From an uncultured Clostridia bacterium (GTDB lineage Bacteria; Bacillota; Clostridia; Oscillospirales; CAG-272), in contig CALGCW010000048.1 in NCBI GenBank assembly GCA_937884385.1, forward strand, positions 1-8,848: a stretch of 8,848 nt of DNA, written 5' to 3'. Position 1 is the stretch's first letter. Each line of letters opens with the position of its first letter. Of the stretch, positions 1 through 6,026 are shown one piece after another. The position numbers and the translations under genes are program-made. The notes below the pieces were generated by a model, which saw only the letters and a list, made by a program, of their open reading frames with translations, had not been told where the DNA came from and did no database searches.

Positions 1-250
1 GTTTGCTGGGCGCGCCACTCAAACTTCAGCTTTGTGTTGATTATACGCGCGGCGTTTTTTGGTGTACAGGGGTTCCCCGAAGCGAGCGTAGCCGAGTTTT
101 GGGGGTTCACGGGTCTTTTTTCAAAAAAGAACATATTTATTTCTTTGTATCTTTTAAAAATGAGCGTATTGTTATTAAACCAGCCAAAATTTTGCGGTAC
201 AAGCAAAAAACGTGAATATTTGCATAAGATTAGGCAAGAGAAAATAATTT
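1..250. other. Non-coding stretch upstream of sigK
   Basis: I see no credible gene here. The short open frames that cross it have no ribosome site and no recognisable protein features, and the longest simply overlaps the sigK start in another frame. The left part holds a GC-rich hairpin, described separately, followed by a run of six T and six A around 116-128. The right part is AT-rich and should contain the sigK promoter. Since sigma-K genes are usually read by sigma-E or sigma-K in the mother cell, a non-sigma-A promoter is expected, but I could not find a convincing -35/-10 pair of that kind. The end of an upstream gene may lie just outside the window. Confidence 0.5.
69..104. repeat. GC-rich hairpin / possible small intergenic repeat
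   Basis: A perfect 10-base palindrome GGGGTTCCCC lies at 69-78. Its CCCCGAA half (75-81) can instead pair with TTTTGGGG at 97-104 around a loop of about 15 bases of the type GCGAGCG...GCCGAG. Such GC-rich GAGCG/GCCGAG motifs are typical of small dispersed repeats in Clostridia (recalled, not searched). A run of six T at 116-121 follows about 11 bases later, so the structure could also be a poor terminator for a gene left of the window. Only one copy is visible here. Confidence 0.35.
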
Positions 251-262
251 GGAGGAGATCTT

Positions 263-946
263 ATGTTAGCCCTGTTATTGAGCTTAATATTTCATATTTT
301 TCACGTTGTGCTGGGGGTTGGTACCCCCAACAAATTTCCGCCGCCGCTATCCCTTGAGGAGGAGGGGCAATGCTTTGAGCTTGCCAAGGAAGGTGATGAA
401 GCCGCGCGGCAAAAGCTTATTTTACACAATCTGCGCCTTGTTTCGCACATCGTCAGAAAGTATTATTCGGCATCGCCCGAAAGCGAGGATTTGGTATCCA
501 TCGGCACGATAGGGCTGGTCAAGGCTGTGGACAGCTTCAAGATCGAAAGCGGCACGCGCTTTGCCACGTATGCGGCAAGATGTATTCAAAACGAGATACT
601 AATGCATTTTCGGGCGCAAAAGAAGCGCACGGGTGAGATATCCATCAACGAGACTATAGACGTTGACCGCGACGGGAACCCTTTGACCTATATGGACATC
701 ATCTCAACGAGCGAGGACCTTGGAGAGGAGCTTGACCGCAAGCGGCAGGTGGAGCAGGCTCTGCGTCTTGTTAAAAACACTCTCGACGAAAGAGAAAGGC
801 AGATAATCACGATGCGATACGGCCTTTTTGGGCTTAAGCAAAGCTATACTCAAAAGCAGATCGCTTCAAGGCTGAATATTTCGCGCTCATATGTCAGCAG
901 GCTTGAAAAAAGCGCGCTTGAAAAGCTACGCCAAGGGATGAAATGA
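263..946 (+). CDS. sigK: RNA polymerase sporulation sigma factor sigma-K, pro-protein
   Basis: This is the late mother-cell sigma factor of endospore formation, which directs core RNA polymerase to coat and cortex genes. The 227-residue product has the family layout. A hydrophobic pro-sequence (about residues 2-20) is followed by the FPPPLS motif at 25-30. Region 2 is at about 49-115, including the EDLVSIGTIGLVKAVDSF and GTRFATYAARCIQNEILMHFR blocks, and a C-terminal region 4 helix-turn-helix contains SRSYVSRLEKSALEKL. In relatives the pro-sequence is removed by the membrane protease SpoIVFB; by alignment from memory the cut would fall near residues 17-20. The ATG at 263 is chosen because GGAGGAG at 251-257 sits five bases ahead of it. 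The gene is continuous and not split by a skin-type prophage element. It ends at a terminator shared with the convergent ktrA. Housekeeping or forespore sigma factors fit less well because they lack this N-terminal hydrophobic leader. Confidence 0.95.
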   Translation: MLALLLSLIFHIFHVVLGVGTPNKFPPPLSLEEEGQCFELAKEGDEAARQKLILHNLRLVSHIVRKYYSASPESEDLVSIGTIGLVKAVDSFKIESGTRFATYAARCIQNEILMHFRAQKKRTGEISINETIDVDRDGNPLTYMDIISTSEDLGEELDRKRQVEQALRLVKNTLDERERQIITMRYGLFGLKQSYTQKQIASRLNISRSYVSRLEKSALEKLRQGMK

Positions 947-948
947 TA

Positions 949-975
949 AAAAGCCACCCGTATTGGGTGGCTTTT
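949..975. terminator. Bidirectional rho-independent terminator between sigK and ktrA
   Basis: An 11-bp stem (AAAAGCCACCC paired with GGGTGGCTTTT) closes a five-base loop at 960-964. It begins two bases after the sigK stop codon. Read on the minus strand, the same stem is followed by TTTATCATTT, so it should also stop transcription coming from ktrA, whose stop codon is about 30 bases away. The T tail is better on the minus strand than on the plus strand. Confidence 0.9.
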
Positions 976-1004
976 GTTCTGCGCTTAAACTGCGAGAGCT
1001 ATGT

Positions 1005-1652
1005 TTATTTCAATTTTGCAAGCTTTGAAGCGCGGGCGATAACGACGAGCTTCATATCCTTTGTGAGTGGTGCAGCGGGGTCAAGATCGACGTGCACGGT
1101 ATCGCCTTCCTTGATGGCGATGATATTAAAGGAATGCTTCTTTCTTAAGTTGAGCTCGATAAGGTTCTTCCCTACCCACTCGCTCCTCATCTCAAGCTCG
1201 ACGATGGATACGTCCTCGGAAAGCTCGATAACGTCAACAAAACCCGATGAGAGGAGATTTTTTGCAAGTCTGATACCCGATTCCTTTTCAGGAAGGACGA
1301 CCTTATCTGCTCCCACCTTACTGAATATCCTTCCCTGCGTTTCGTCGGAGCATTTTGCAATGACTGTTTTTACTCCGATCTCCTTACAGAGCATAATTGC
1401 CATTACGTTTGCTTCGAGGTTTGAAGCCATTGCGATAATTGCCGTATCAACATTTGCTATTCCAAGCTGCTTTATCACCTCTGCGTCAGTCACATCGGCG
1501 CATTTGCAATATGGAATATCCGCGATGGCGGAATTGACAAGAGCTTCGTTCTTATCCACTGCGAGCACGTCCGCGCCGCTTGCGACAAGCTCCTTTGCTA
1601 CTGCGTAGCCGTATCTGCCAAGTCCAAAGACTGCATAAGATCTATTTATCAT
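1005..1652 (-). CDS. ktrA: KtrA-type RCK regulatory subunit of K+ uptake system
   Basis: This is the cytosolic gating subunit of a Ktr/Trk potassium transporter; rings of it sit under the KtrB channel and respond to nucleotides. The 215-residue protein has an N-terminal RCK_N (TrkA-N) Rossmann fold. Its glycine motif is G10-L-G12-R-Y-G15, and acidic D33 at the end of the second strand is expected to hold the nucleotide ribose. An RCK_C domain follows from about residue 135 to the end. In Firmicutes this domain is a known c-di-AMP target, but binding cannot be judged from this sequence. The length matches KtrA (about 220 residues) and not the double-length TrkA of enterobacteria. The ATG start has GGAG at 1660-1663, seven bases upstream, which overlaps the end of the intergenic gap behind ktrB. 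The two genes are only 14 bases apart and surely co-transcribed. Confidence 0.93.
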   Translation of the reverse strand: MINRSYAVFGLGRYGYAVAKELVASGADVLAVDKNEALVNSAIADIPYCKCADVTDAEVIKQLGIANVDTAIIAMASNLEANVMAIMLCKEIGVKTVIAKCSDETQGRIFSKVGADKVVLPEKESGIRLAKNLLSSGFVDVIELSEDVSIVELEMRSEWVGKNLIELNLRKKHSFNIIAIKEGDTVHVDLDPAAPLTKDMKLVVIARASKLAKLK

Positions 1653-1666
1653 ACTTATTCTCCGTT

Positions 1667-3022
1667 CTATCCGACGCTTATTTCTTCGGTCGGATTCTTT
1701 ATATTGTTTTCGCTTTCCTTTTTATACGAGAAAGCTACTGCCAGCGAGATGGGCCCTATTCTGCCAAGGTACATCGTTGCGGTTATTATCAGCTTTCCAA
1801 GTGTGCTGAGGTAAGGCGTGAGATTTCTCGTCAATCCCACGGTCGCCGTTGCGCTTACGGTCTCGTAGATGATATCAAGGGCTTCGGCATTTGTTGTGAA
1901 TGAAATAAGCAACGTCGATATGAGCATTATTGAAAAGGACATCGTAGTGACCGCTACCGCCTTGCGCGTGACCTGCTTTGAGAGCGAACGGTCAAAGAGT
2001 GAGACTTCTTCTTTGTTCGTTATCACGGAAAACGCCGTGCAGGCAAGAACAACGAGGGTGACCGTTTTTGTTCCTCCCGCAGTACCCACGGGTGAGCCGC
2101 CGATAAACATCAGAAACATTGAAACAAATGCCGTTCCGCTTGTCATTTTATCCTGCGGGATGGTAAAAAAGCCTGCCGTTCTCGTCGTCACGGATTGGAA
2201 AACGGATGCTTGGATCTTTTCGAAAAGGGACATATTTCCGATCGTTTCGGGGTTTGAATATTCGAACGCGAATATCAATGCCGCGCCGCCGACAATGAGT
2301 ATCAAGGTCGCGGTGATAGCGATTTTGGAGTGCAGAGTGAGCCTTTTGAAGCATTTTACACCCCTGCTTTTAAATTCCTTCATCACGCGGAGCAGATCCC
2401 ACCAGACGATATATCCAAGACCGCCGAGCACGATCAGCGCGCAGGAGGTGAGGTTTATTATAGGATCTGTTGCGTAGCCGGAAAGGCTATCGGGGGCAAA
2501 AATGTCTATTCCTGCATTGCAAAATGCAGAAATTGAATGGAATATCGATATCCATATTCCTCTTGCTCCGAAATCCCTTACGAATACGGGCATACAAAGG
2601 AGCGCGCCGGCGACTTCGACAGCAAGTGTGCCGATAATGACCTTTTTGATGAATCTGGAGAGCCCCTCGAGCGAATTGAGATTGAATGCGTCGCTGATAA
2701 GGCGGCTATCCTTAAGCTTCATCTTTCTGTTAAGGGCGATCGAGAGCCCCGCGAGGACCGTGATAACACCAAGTCCGCCTATCTGTATTAGTATGAGAAT
2801 AACTATATGTCCGAAGGTGCTCCAGGCGGTGTAGGTCGGAACTGTCACAAGACCCGTCACGCACGTTGCCGTCGTTGCGGTGAAAAGTGCGTCAACGTAT
2901 GGAACGCTCTCTCCCGTTGCGGAGCTTATCGGAAGTGAAAGCAGGACGCTACCAATTAGTATTGCAAGCAAAAAGCTGAGCATTACCAGTTGGGTGGTCG
3001 TAAGTCTTATTCTGTTTTTCAC
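1667..3022 (-). CDS. ktrB: KtrB/TrkH-family potassium channel-like transporter subunit
   Basis: This is the membrane pore of the Ktr K+ uptake system. The 451-residue product is a hydrophobic protein with the four M1-P-M2 repeats of the superfamily. The single filter glycines of the four P-loops can be seen: G57 (TCVTG), G171 (FCNAG), G284 (TRTAG) and G396 (TATVG). The glycine-rich gating loop of the third repeat, GGSPVGTAGGTKT, lies at about 308-320. The length is normal for KtrB. The start is a GTG codon at 3022, supported by AGAGGTGAG at 3026-3034 directly ahead and by the usual N-terminus (short basic stretch, then first helix). The gene begins 29 bases after the phosphoesterase stop and ends 14 bases before ktrA, so it is the middle gene of a three-gene operon. 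I see no promoter or riboswitch in the 29-base gap. Confidence 0.95.
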   Translation of the reverse strand: MKNRIRLTTTQLVMLSFLLAILIGSVLLSLPISSATGESVPYVDALFTATTATCVTGLVTVPTYTAWSTFGHIVILILIQIGGLGVITVLAGLSIALNRKMKLKDSRLISDAFNLNSLEGLSRFIKKVIIGTLAVEVAGALLCMPVFVRDFGARGIWISIFHSISAFCNAGIDIFAPDSLSGYATDPIINLTSCALIVLGGLGYIVWWDLLRVMKEFKSRGVKCFKRLTLHSKIAITATLILIVGGAALIFAFEYSNPETIGNMSLFEKIQASVFQSVTTRTAGFFTIPQDKMTSGTAFVSMFLMFIGGSPVGTAGGTKTVTLVVLACTAFSVITNKEEVSLFDRSLSKQVTRKAVAVTTMSFSIMLISTLLISFTTNAEALDIIYETVSATATVGLTRNLTPYLSTLGKLIITATMYLGRIGPISLAVAFSYKKESENNIKNPTEEISVG

Positions 3023-3051
3023 GCTCTCACCTCTTTTATGTGGATTTCTTA

Positions 3052-4260
3052 TTATTTATCAAAATAGGGGTACATATCTACCACCTCTTTTTCATAGAGG
3101 GGTGCGTATTTGTCCTGATAGTAGTTTTCGTGAACGATATCGTTTGCGTCAAACTGACCGTCTGCGCCGACGTTTATTACTGTGCAACCGCGCTGATATC
3201 CCTTATTTCCGATATCACCGTATGCGATATAGTCCACGGTGTAGCCGTAGGAAAGCAGAACGCCCTTGTAATTCATAACGAAATTGTTGAAATGGTCGTG
3301 ACCGTAGAACATCGCCTTCGTGTTGCCGAGCTCAACGACCTTTTCGAAGAGTCCCTCCTCAAGTCTTGAGCAGTAAACTACCTCGTCCTCCTCACCGTCG
3401 TGGCCCGTAAAGGAAGTGAGATCGCCCTTGAGCTCTCTTCCGTTAGCTATATATTCGTCATAAGCGGTCTTTACCTCTCCGAGAGGGATGTGGAAGAAGA
3501 GCAGGCTGCTTTTGGGCGCGTATAGCTCTATTACATCCTCATACCAATCTATCTGATCCTGCTTGATGCAATCGTAGTTCCAGAAAAGAGAGTCGATGAG
3601 TCCGCCGAAAAGGTCGGTATTGATATATGCGTGGGAGTCGATCATAATAAGGCTCTGTGTCACCTCGCCACTCGTATTCTTTATGTTGATGATGTGGTTG
3701 CCCATTCCGGACACGCCCTCAGGGGAGTTCATAAAGAGACAACGCTCAAGGCTATCGTCGGAATAAAAGCCTGCGACCGCTTCTCTTCTGTAATAGTTAT
3801 AGGGCTCGTCGTCGTGGTTGCCGAAGGTGACTGTCCAGTAAACGCCGAGGTTCTCCATAAGACGGATGAACATATCGTGCGCGTACTTATTGTTTATCGT
3901 GCCGCCGATGCCTATGGCATAGGCGATGTCACCGGTGATTATTACAAGGTCGGGCTGCTCTGCCTTAACCATTGCCGCAACCGTATTTATTGCTTTTTTA
4001 TCGTCCTTTGCGTTCAAAAAGCCACCGCTTAAGTGAATATCCGTCAGGTGGAGGACCTTGAAATCCTCGTCGGTGGTGAAATACCAATTGCCCTGCGCGT
4101 CCTTTTCGGGGTGGAGCTTTGGCGTGACTGCCTCGGATTTGAAGGTGTCTATATATTCAGCCATTTCTGCGGCATTCTGCTCGTTTTTGAGAACGAAAAT
4201 GCCGAATATTCCGCCTATCACCAACAAAACCGCAAGTATTATCAAAAGAACCTTTGCCAT
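3052..4260 (-). CDS. Membrane-anchored calcineurin-like metallophosphoesterase
   Basis: The product is probably a two-metal phosphodiesterase or phosphatase held on the outer face of the membrane. In the 402-residue protein, a short basic start (MAK) and one hydrophobic helix (about 4-24) form an uncleaved signal anchor, predicting the catalytic part outside. The calcineurin-type motifs occur in order: D74-x-H76, G110-D111, G147-N-H149-D, H257 and G320-H-D-H323. All expected metal ligands are present, so the enzyme should be active. The closest architecture I recall is the PhoD-unrelated, purple-acid-phosphatase-like family (Metallophos). The substrate is not evident and could be a phosphodiester of lipid, teichoic acid or nucleotide origin. 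The ATG at 4260 has AAAGGCGG at 4268-4275, seven bases upstream. It is first in an operon with ktrB and ktrA, an unusual association, and is divergent from another anchored phosphodiesterase. Confidence 0.88.
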   Translation of the reverse strand: MAKVLLIILAVLLVIGGIFGIFVLKNEQNAAEMAEYIDTFKSEAVTPKLHPEKDAQGNWYFTTDEDFKVLHLTDIHLSGGFLNAKDDKKAINTVAAMVKAEQPDLVIITGDIAYAIGIGGTINNKYAHDMFIRLMENLGVYWTVTFGNHDDEPYNYYRREAVAGFYSDDSLERCLFMNSPEGVSGMGNHIINIKNTSGEVTQSLIMIDSHAYINTDLFGGLIDSLFWNYDCIKQDQIDWYEDVIELYAPKSSLLFFHIPLGEVKTAYDEYIANGRELKGDLTSFTGHDGEEDEVVYCSRLEEGLFEKVVELGNTKAMFYGHDHFNNFVMNYKGVLLSYGYTVDYIAYGDIGNKGYQRGCTVINVGADGQFDANDIVHENYYQDKYAPLYEKEVVDMYPYFDK

Positions 4261-4303
4261 AATTTTTCCGCCTTTCTGTTTTGGGACTTCTTCCCTTTTT
4301 TAC

Positions 4304-4332
4304 ATTTTAGCACATTTTTTATCCAATGTAAA
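4304..4332 (-). promoter_or_regulatory. Sigma-A type promoter of the phosphoesterase-ktrBA operon
   Basis: On the minus strand, TTTACA (4332-4327) and TAAAAT (4309-4304) are separated by exactly 17 bases. Transcription would start near 4297, giving a leader of under 40 bases. That is too short for a c-di-AMP riboswitch, which controls ktr genes in some Firmicutes. Confidence 0.75.
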
Positions 4333-4363
4333 GTATTTTTGCACAATGTAAACAAAATATTAA
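4327..4363 (-). promoter_or_regulatory. Pho-box-like direct repeats upstream of the phosphoesterase promoter
   Basis: On the minus strand, the hexamers TTAATA (4363-4358), TTTACA (4352-4347) and TTTACA (4332-4327) fit the TT(A/T/C)A(C/T)A pattern of Bacillus PhoP half sites. The first two are exactly 11 bases apart, as in Pho boxes. The last two are part of a nine-base direct repeat TTTACATTG at a 20-base spacing, and the last is also the -35 element. A fourth good hexamer between them is missing (CAAAAA). The pattern is suggestive only, because the region is AT-rich and such hexamers arise by chance. Confidence 0.35.
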
Positions 4364-4368
4364 TTCTC

Positions 4369-4397
4369 TTGCATTTTTTGCCGCGTTGTGATAAAAT
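4369..4397 (+). promoter_or_regulatory. Sigma-A type promoter of the glycerophosphodiesterase gene
   Basis: TTGCAT (4369-4374) and TAAAAT (4392-4397) are separated by 17 bases. A TG at 4389-4390 one base ahead of the -10 makes it an extended -10 promoter. It points away from the promoter at 4304-4332, with 36 bases between the two -35 elements, so one regulator bound between them could act on both genes. Confidence 0.75.
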
Positions 4398-4431
4398 CGA
4401 CTTACCAAATATATCCGAAAGGAGATCTTTT

Positions 4432-5454
4432 ATGTTGTTAAACAAGAAAAAAGGTGCGGCTTGGGTGGCGATCGTGGCGGTGATACTCGTTATCACAGCG
4501 ATCTTCGTTGTGTTGGCTCTGCTTCCGAAGCCCCAAAGCTATAAGGGTGAAAATCCCCTTATCAAGAGTGGTGAGCTTCCCATTCTCGTTGCGCATCGCG
4601 GCGGTGACGGTGAGTTCCCCGGAAACACTCTTGAGGCGTTCTACAATGCCTACGGCGTTGACGAGCGCGTGATAATGGAGACGGACATCAATATCACCAA
4701 GGACGGCGTTCTCATTCTCTGTCACGAGACTTATCTTGATAAGAGGACAGACGCAAGCGGTGATATTATCGATTGGAACTATTCCGATCTTATGGAGCAA
4801 AAGGTCAATTTCGGCTATCACAACGACATTGACAGCGGTGAGCTGACTATCTTTACGGATGAAAGCGGAAAAGAGGTCAAGCCCTCGGATCTTGAAAATT
4901 ATCCTGAAGGTCTTGAAGGACGCGACAAGGATATCTATCTTGCGACTACTCTTGAAGAGCTCCTTACTGCCTTCCCCAATAATATAATCAGTATTGAGGT
5001 CAAGCAGGGCGGAGACGTTGGCTTGCTTGCTGTAAAAGAGGCACTTCGCGTTGTTGAAAAGTACGATGCCTTTGACAGAGTCATTTTTGCAAGCTTCAAG
5101 GACGAGATATTTGCCGAATACAAGCGACTTGACGAGTCGGGTGAGGTGCCCGAGTGCTTTATGTATTCCCCCTCGCTTATGGGTGCGGTCAAGTACGTTG
5201 CGCTCTACGTATTTGGTCTTGACGCTTTCTATGACGACGGAATCGCAGTATTGCAGATACCCGTTGAGGAATACGGCATCTCGCTTTCAAGCTCGCGACT
5301 TATGAAAAATGCCAACAAGCACAATGTTGCGACGCATTATTGGACGATAAACGATGAGGATGAGATGCGCAGGCTTATTGAAAACGGCGCTGACGCCATT
5401 ATGACGGACTACCCGCATAAGCTCAAAGAGGTCTTGGATAGCTATTCAAAATAA
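4432..5454 (+). CDS. Membrane-anchored glycerophosphodiester phosphodiesterase
   Basis: A GDPD-family enzyme expected to split glycerophosphodiesters (from deacylated lipids or glycerol-phosphate teichoic acid) into glycerol 3-phosphate and an alcohol. The product has 340 residues. A lysine-rich start and one hydrophobic helix (about 10-30) predict an outward-facing anchored enzyme. The TIM-barrel motifs follow in order: H55-R56-G57, E83-T-D85, H98, E189-V-K191, and the closing WTIND (304-308) and TDYP (325-328). These supply the two catalytic histidines and the metal ligands. The usual PENT after HRG reads PGNT (63-66), a departure at a conserved glutamate. About 70 residues between H98 and E189 form the variable insertion. 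The frame is open far upstream, but the ATG at 4432 is the start: AAAGGAGATC at 4418-4427 precedes it, and the upstream part would cross the promoter and the divergent gene. It is a single-gene unit with its own terminator. Confidence 0.93.
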   Translation: MLLNKKKGAAWVAIVAVILVITAIFVVLALLPKPQSYKGENPLIKSGELPILVAHRGGDGEFPGNTLEAFYNAYGVDERVIMETDINITKDGVLILCHETYLDKRTDASGDIIDWNYSDLMEQKVNFGYHNDIDSGELTIFTDESGKEVKPSDLENYPEGLEGRDKDIYLATTLEELLTAFPNNIISIEVKQGGDVGLLAVKEALRVVEKYDAFDRVIFASFKDEIFAEYKRLDESGEVPECFMYSPSLMGAVKYVALYVFGLDAFYDDGIAVLQIPVEEYGISLSSSRLMKNANKHNVATHYWTINDEDEMRRLIENGADAIMTDYPHKLKEVLDSYSK

Positions 5455-5495
5455 ACACAGAGCGTGACTGCGAAGAAAAAATAAAAAATAATCAG

Positions 5496-5525
5496 GCTGA
5501 CCTGCGTTTGCAGGTCAGCTTTTTT
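5496..5525 (+). terminator. Rho-independent terminator after the glycerophosphodiesterase gene
   Basis: A perfect 10-bp stem (GCTGACCTGC at 5496-5505 with GCAGGTCAGC at 5510-5519) closes the loop GTTT and is followed by six T. It isolates the gene from the GntR/ABC operon downstream. The rest of the 5455-5648 gap holds only that operon's promoter and operator. Confidence 0.95.
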
Positions 5526-5587
5526 GTTTGAGTGGAGATCTATTTGTGCTATCCTTTGAACATTTGAAAAAAGTTTGCAAAAAACCA

Positions 5588-5616
5588 TTGACAAGGCAGT
5601 TATATCTGTATATAAT
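5588..5616 (+). promoter_or_regulatory. Consensus sigma-A promoter of the GntR-ABC operon
   Basis: A perfect TTGACA (5588-5593) and a perfect TATAAT (5611-5616) lie 17 bases apart. Such a strong core promoter normally needs a repressor, and the first gene of the operon encodes one, with a palindrome lying on the -10 element. Transcription should start near 5623, leaving a leader of about 25 bases. Confidence 0.9.
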
Positions 5617-5628
5617 GGAGATATACAG
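5606..5628 (+). promoter_or_regulatory. Likely operator for the YtrA-type GntR repressor
   Basis: A perfect inverted repeat, CTGTATAT (5606-5613) and ATATACAG (5621-5628), is separated by seven bases and centred at 5617. It covers the -10 box and the probable transcription start. A core of GTAT...ATAC matches the GT-N-TA...TA-N-AC type of site known for GntR regulators, including the YtrA group. A dimer bound here would block RNA polymerase, so the simplest reading is autorepression of the operon. Confidence 0.75.
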
Positions 5629-5648
5629 TATTAACAGGGGGCGATGGC

Positions 5649-6026
5649 GTGAATATTTTAATTGACAATAAGAGTGGCGAGCCTATATATAATCAGATCT
5701 ATAGTCAGATAAAAAATCAAATTATAAGCGGCGAGCTTAAGGAGGACGAGATGCTCCCTTCTATCCGAGGACTTGCGAAGGACCTGCGCATCAGCTTTAT
5801 CACGACTAAGCGCGCATACGAGGAGCTTGAAAAGGAAGGGTTCATCTATACTCTTCCTGCAAAGGGATGCTATGTTGCGCCTAAAAATATTGAGCTTTTG
5901 CGCGAGGAAAATCTGAAAAAGATTGAGGATCATATTGAGCAGATAGCAAAGCTCGCTGCCTCGTGCAATTTGAGCCGCGACGATATTATTGAAATGATCA
6001 CATTCGGTATGGAGGAACAAGAATGA
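5649..6026 (+). CDS. GntR-family transcriptional regulator, YtrA subfamily
   Basis: This small DNA-binding repressor probably controls its own operon. The 125-residue protein has a GntR winged helix-turn-helix at about 10-78. It shows the family wording EPIYNQIYSQIKNQIISGEL, LPSIRGLAKDL and TTKRAYEELEKEGFI, and the wing ends in KGCYVAP. Only about 45 residues follow, mostly helical, which is the short dimerisation tail of the YtrA group; there is no ligand-binding FadR, HutC or aminotransferase domain. Start is a GTG at 5649 with AGGGGG at 5636-5641, seven bases ahead. Its stop codon overlaps the start of the ABC ATPase gene by four bases (ATGA), which implies translational coupling. Members of this group typically sense envelope stress or antibiotics indirectly and sit beside ABC exporter genes; the signal here is unknown. 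Confidence 0.93.
   Translation: MNILIDNKSGEPIYNQIYSQIKNQIISGELKEDEMLPSIRGLAKDLRISFITTKRAYEELEKEGFIYTLPAKGCYVAPKNIELLREENLKKIEDHIEQIAKLAASCNLSRDDIIEMITFGMEEQE

Noticed and set aside
223..230. CATAAGAT, resembling a sigma-E/sigma-K -10 element
   Set aside because: No fitting -35 sequence lies at the required distance (AT-rich A run there instead), so the match is too weak to call.
220..248. TTGCAT and AATAAT 17 bases apart upstream of sigK, like a sigma-A promoter
   Set aside because: Transcription would begin inside the ribosome site at 251-257, so it cannot drive normal translation of sigK.
943..1608. Long plus-strand open frame antisense to ktrA
   Set aside because: It is a shadow of the ktrA reading frame, without a ribosome site and covering the terminator; similar antisense frames over ktrB and the phosphoesterase were dismissed for the same reason.
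4261..4303. Possible c-di-AMP riboswitch in front of the ktr operon
   Set aside because: The predicted leader is about 37-43 bases, far too short for the ydaO-type riboswitch, and no fitting structure is seen.
4033..4431. Open extension of the glycerophosphodiesterase frame upstream of 4432
   Set aside because: It overlaps the divergent phosphoesterase gene and both promoters, and the ATG at 4432 has an excellent ribosome site followed by a normal signal anchor.
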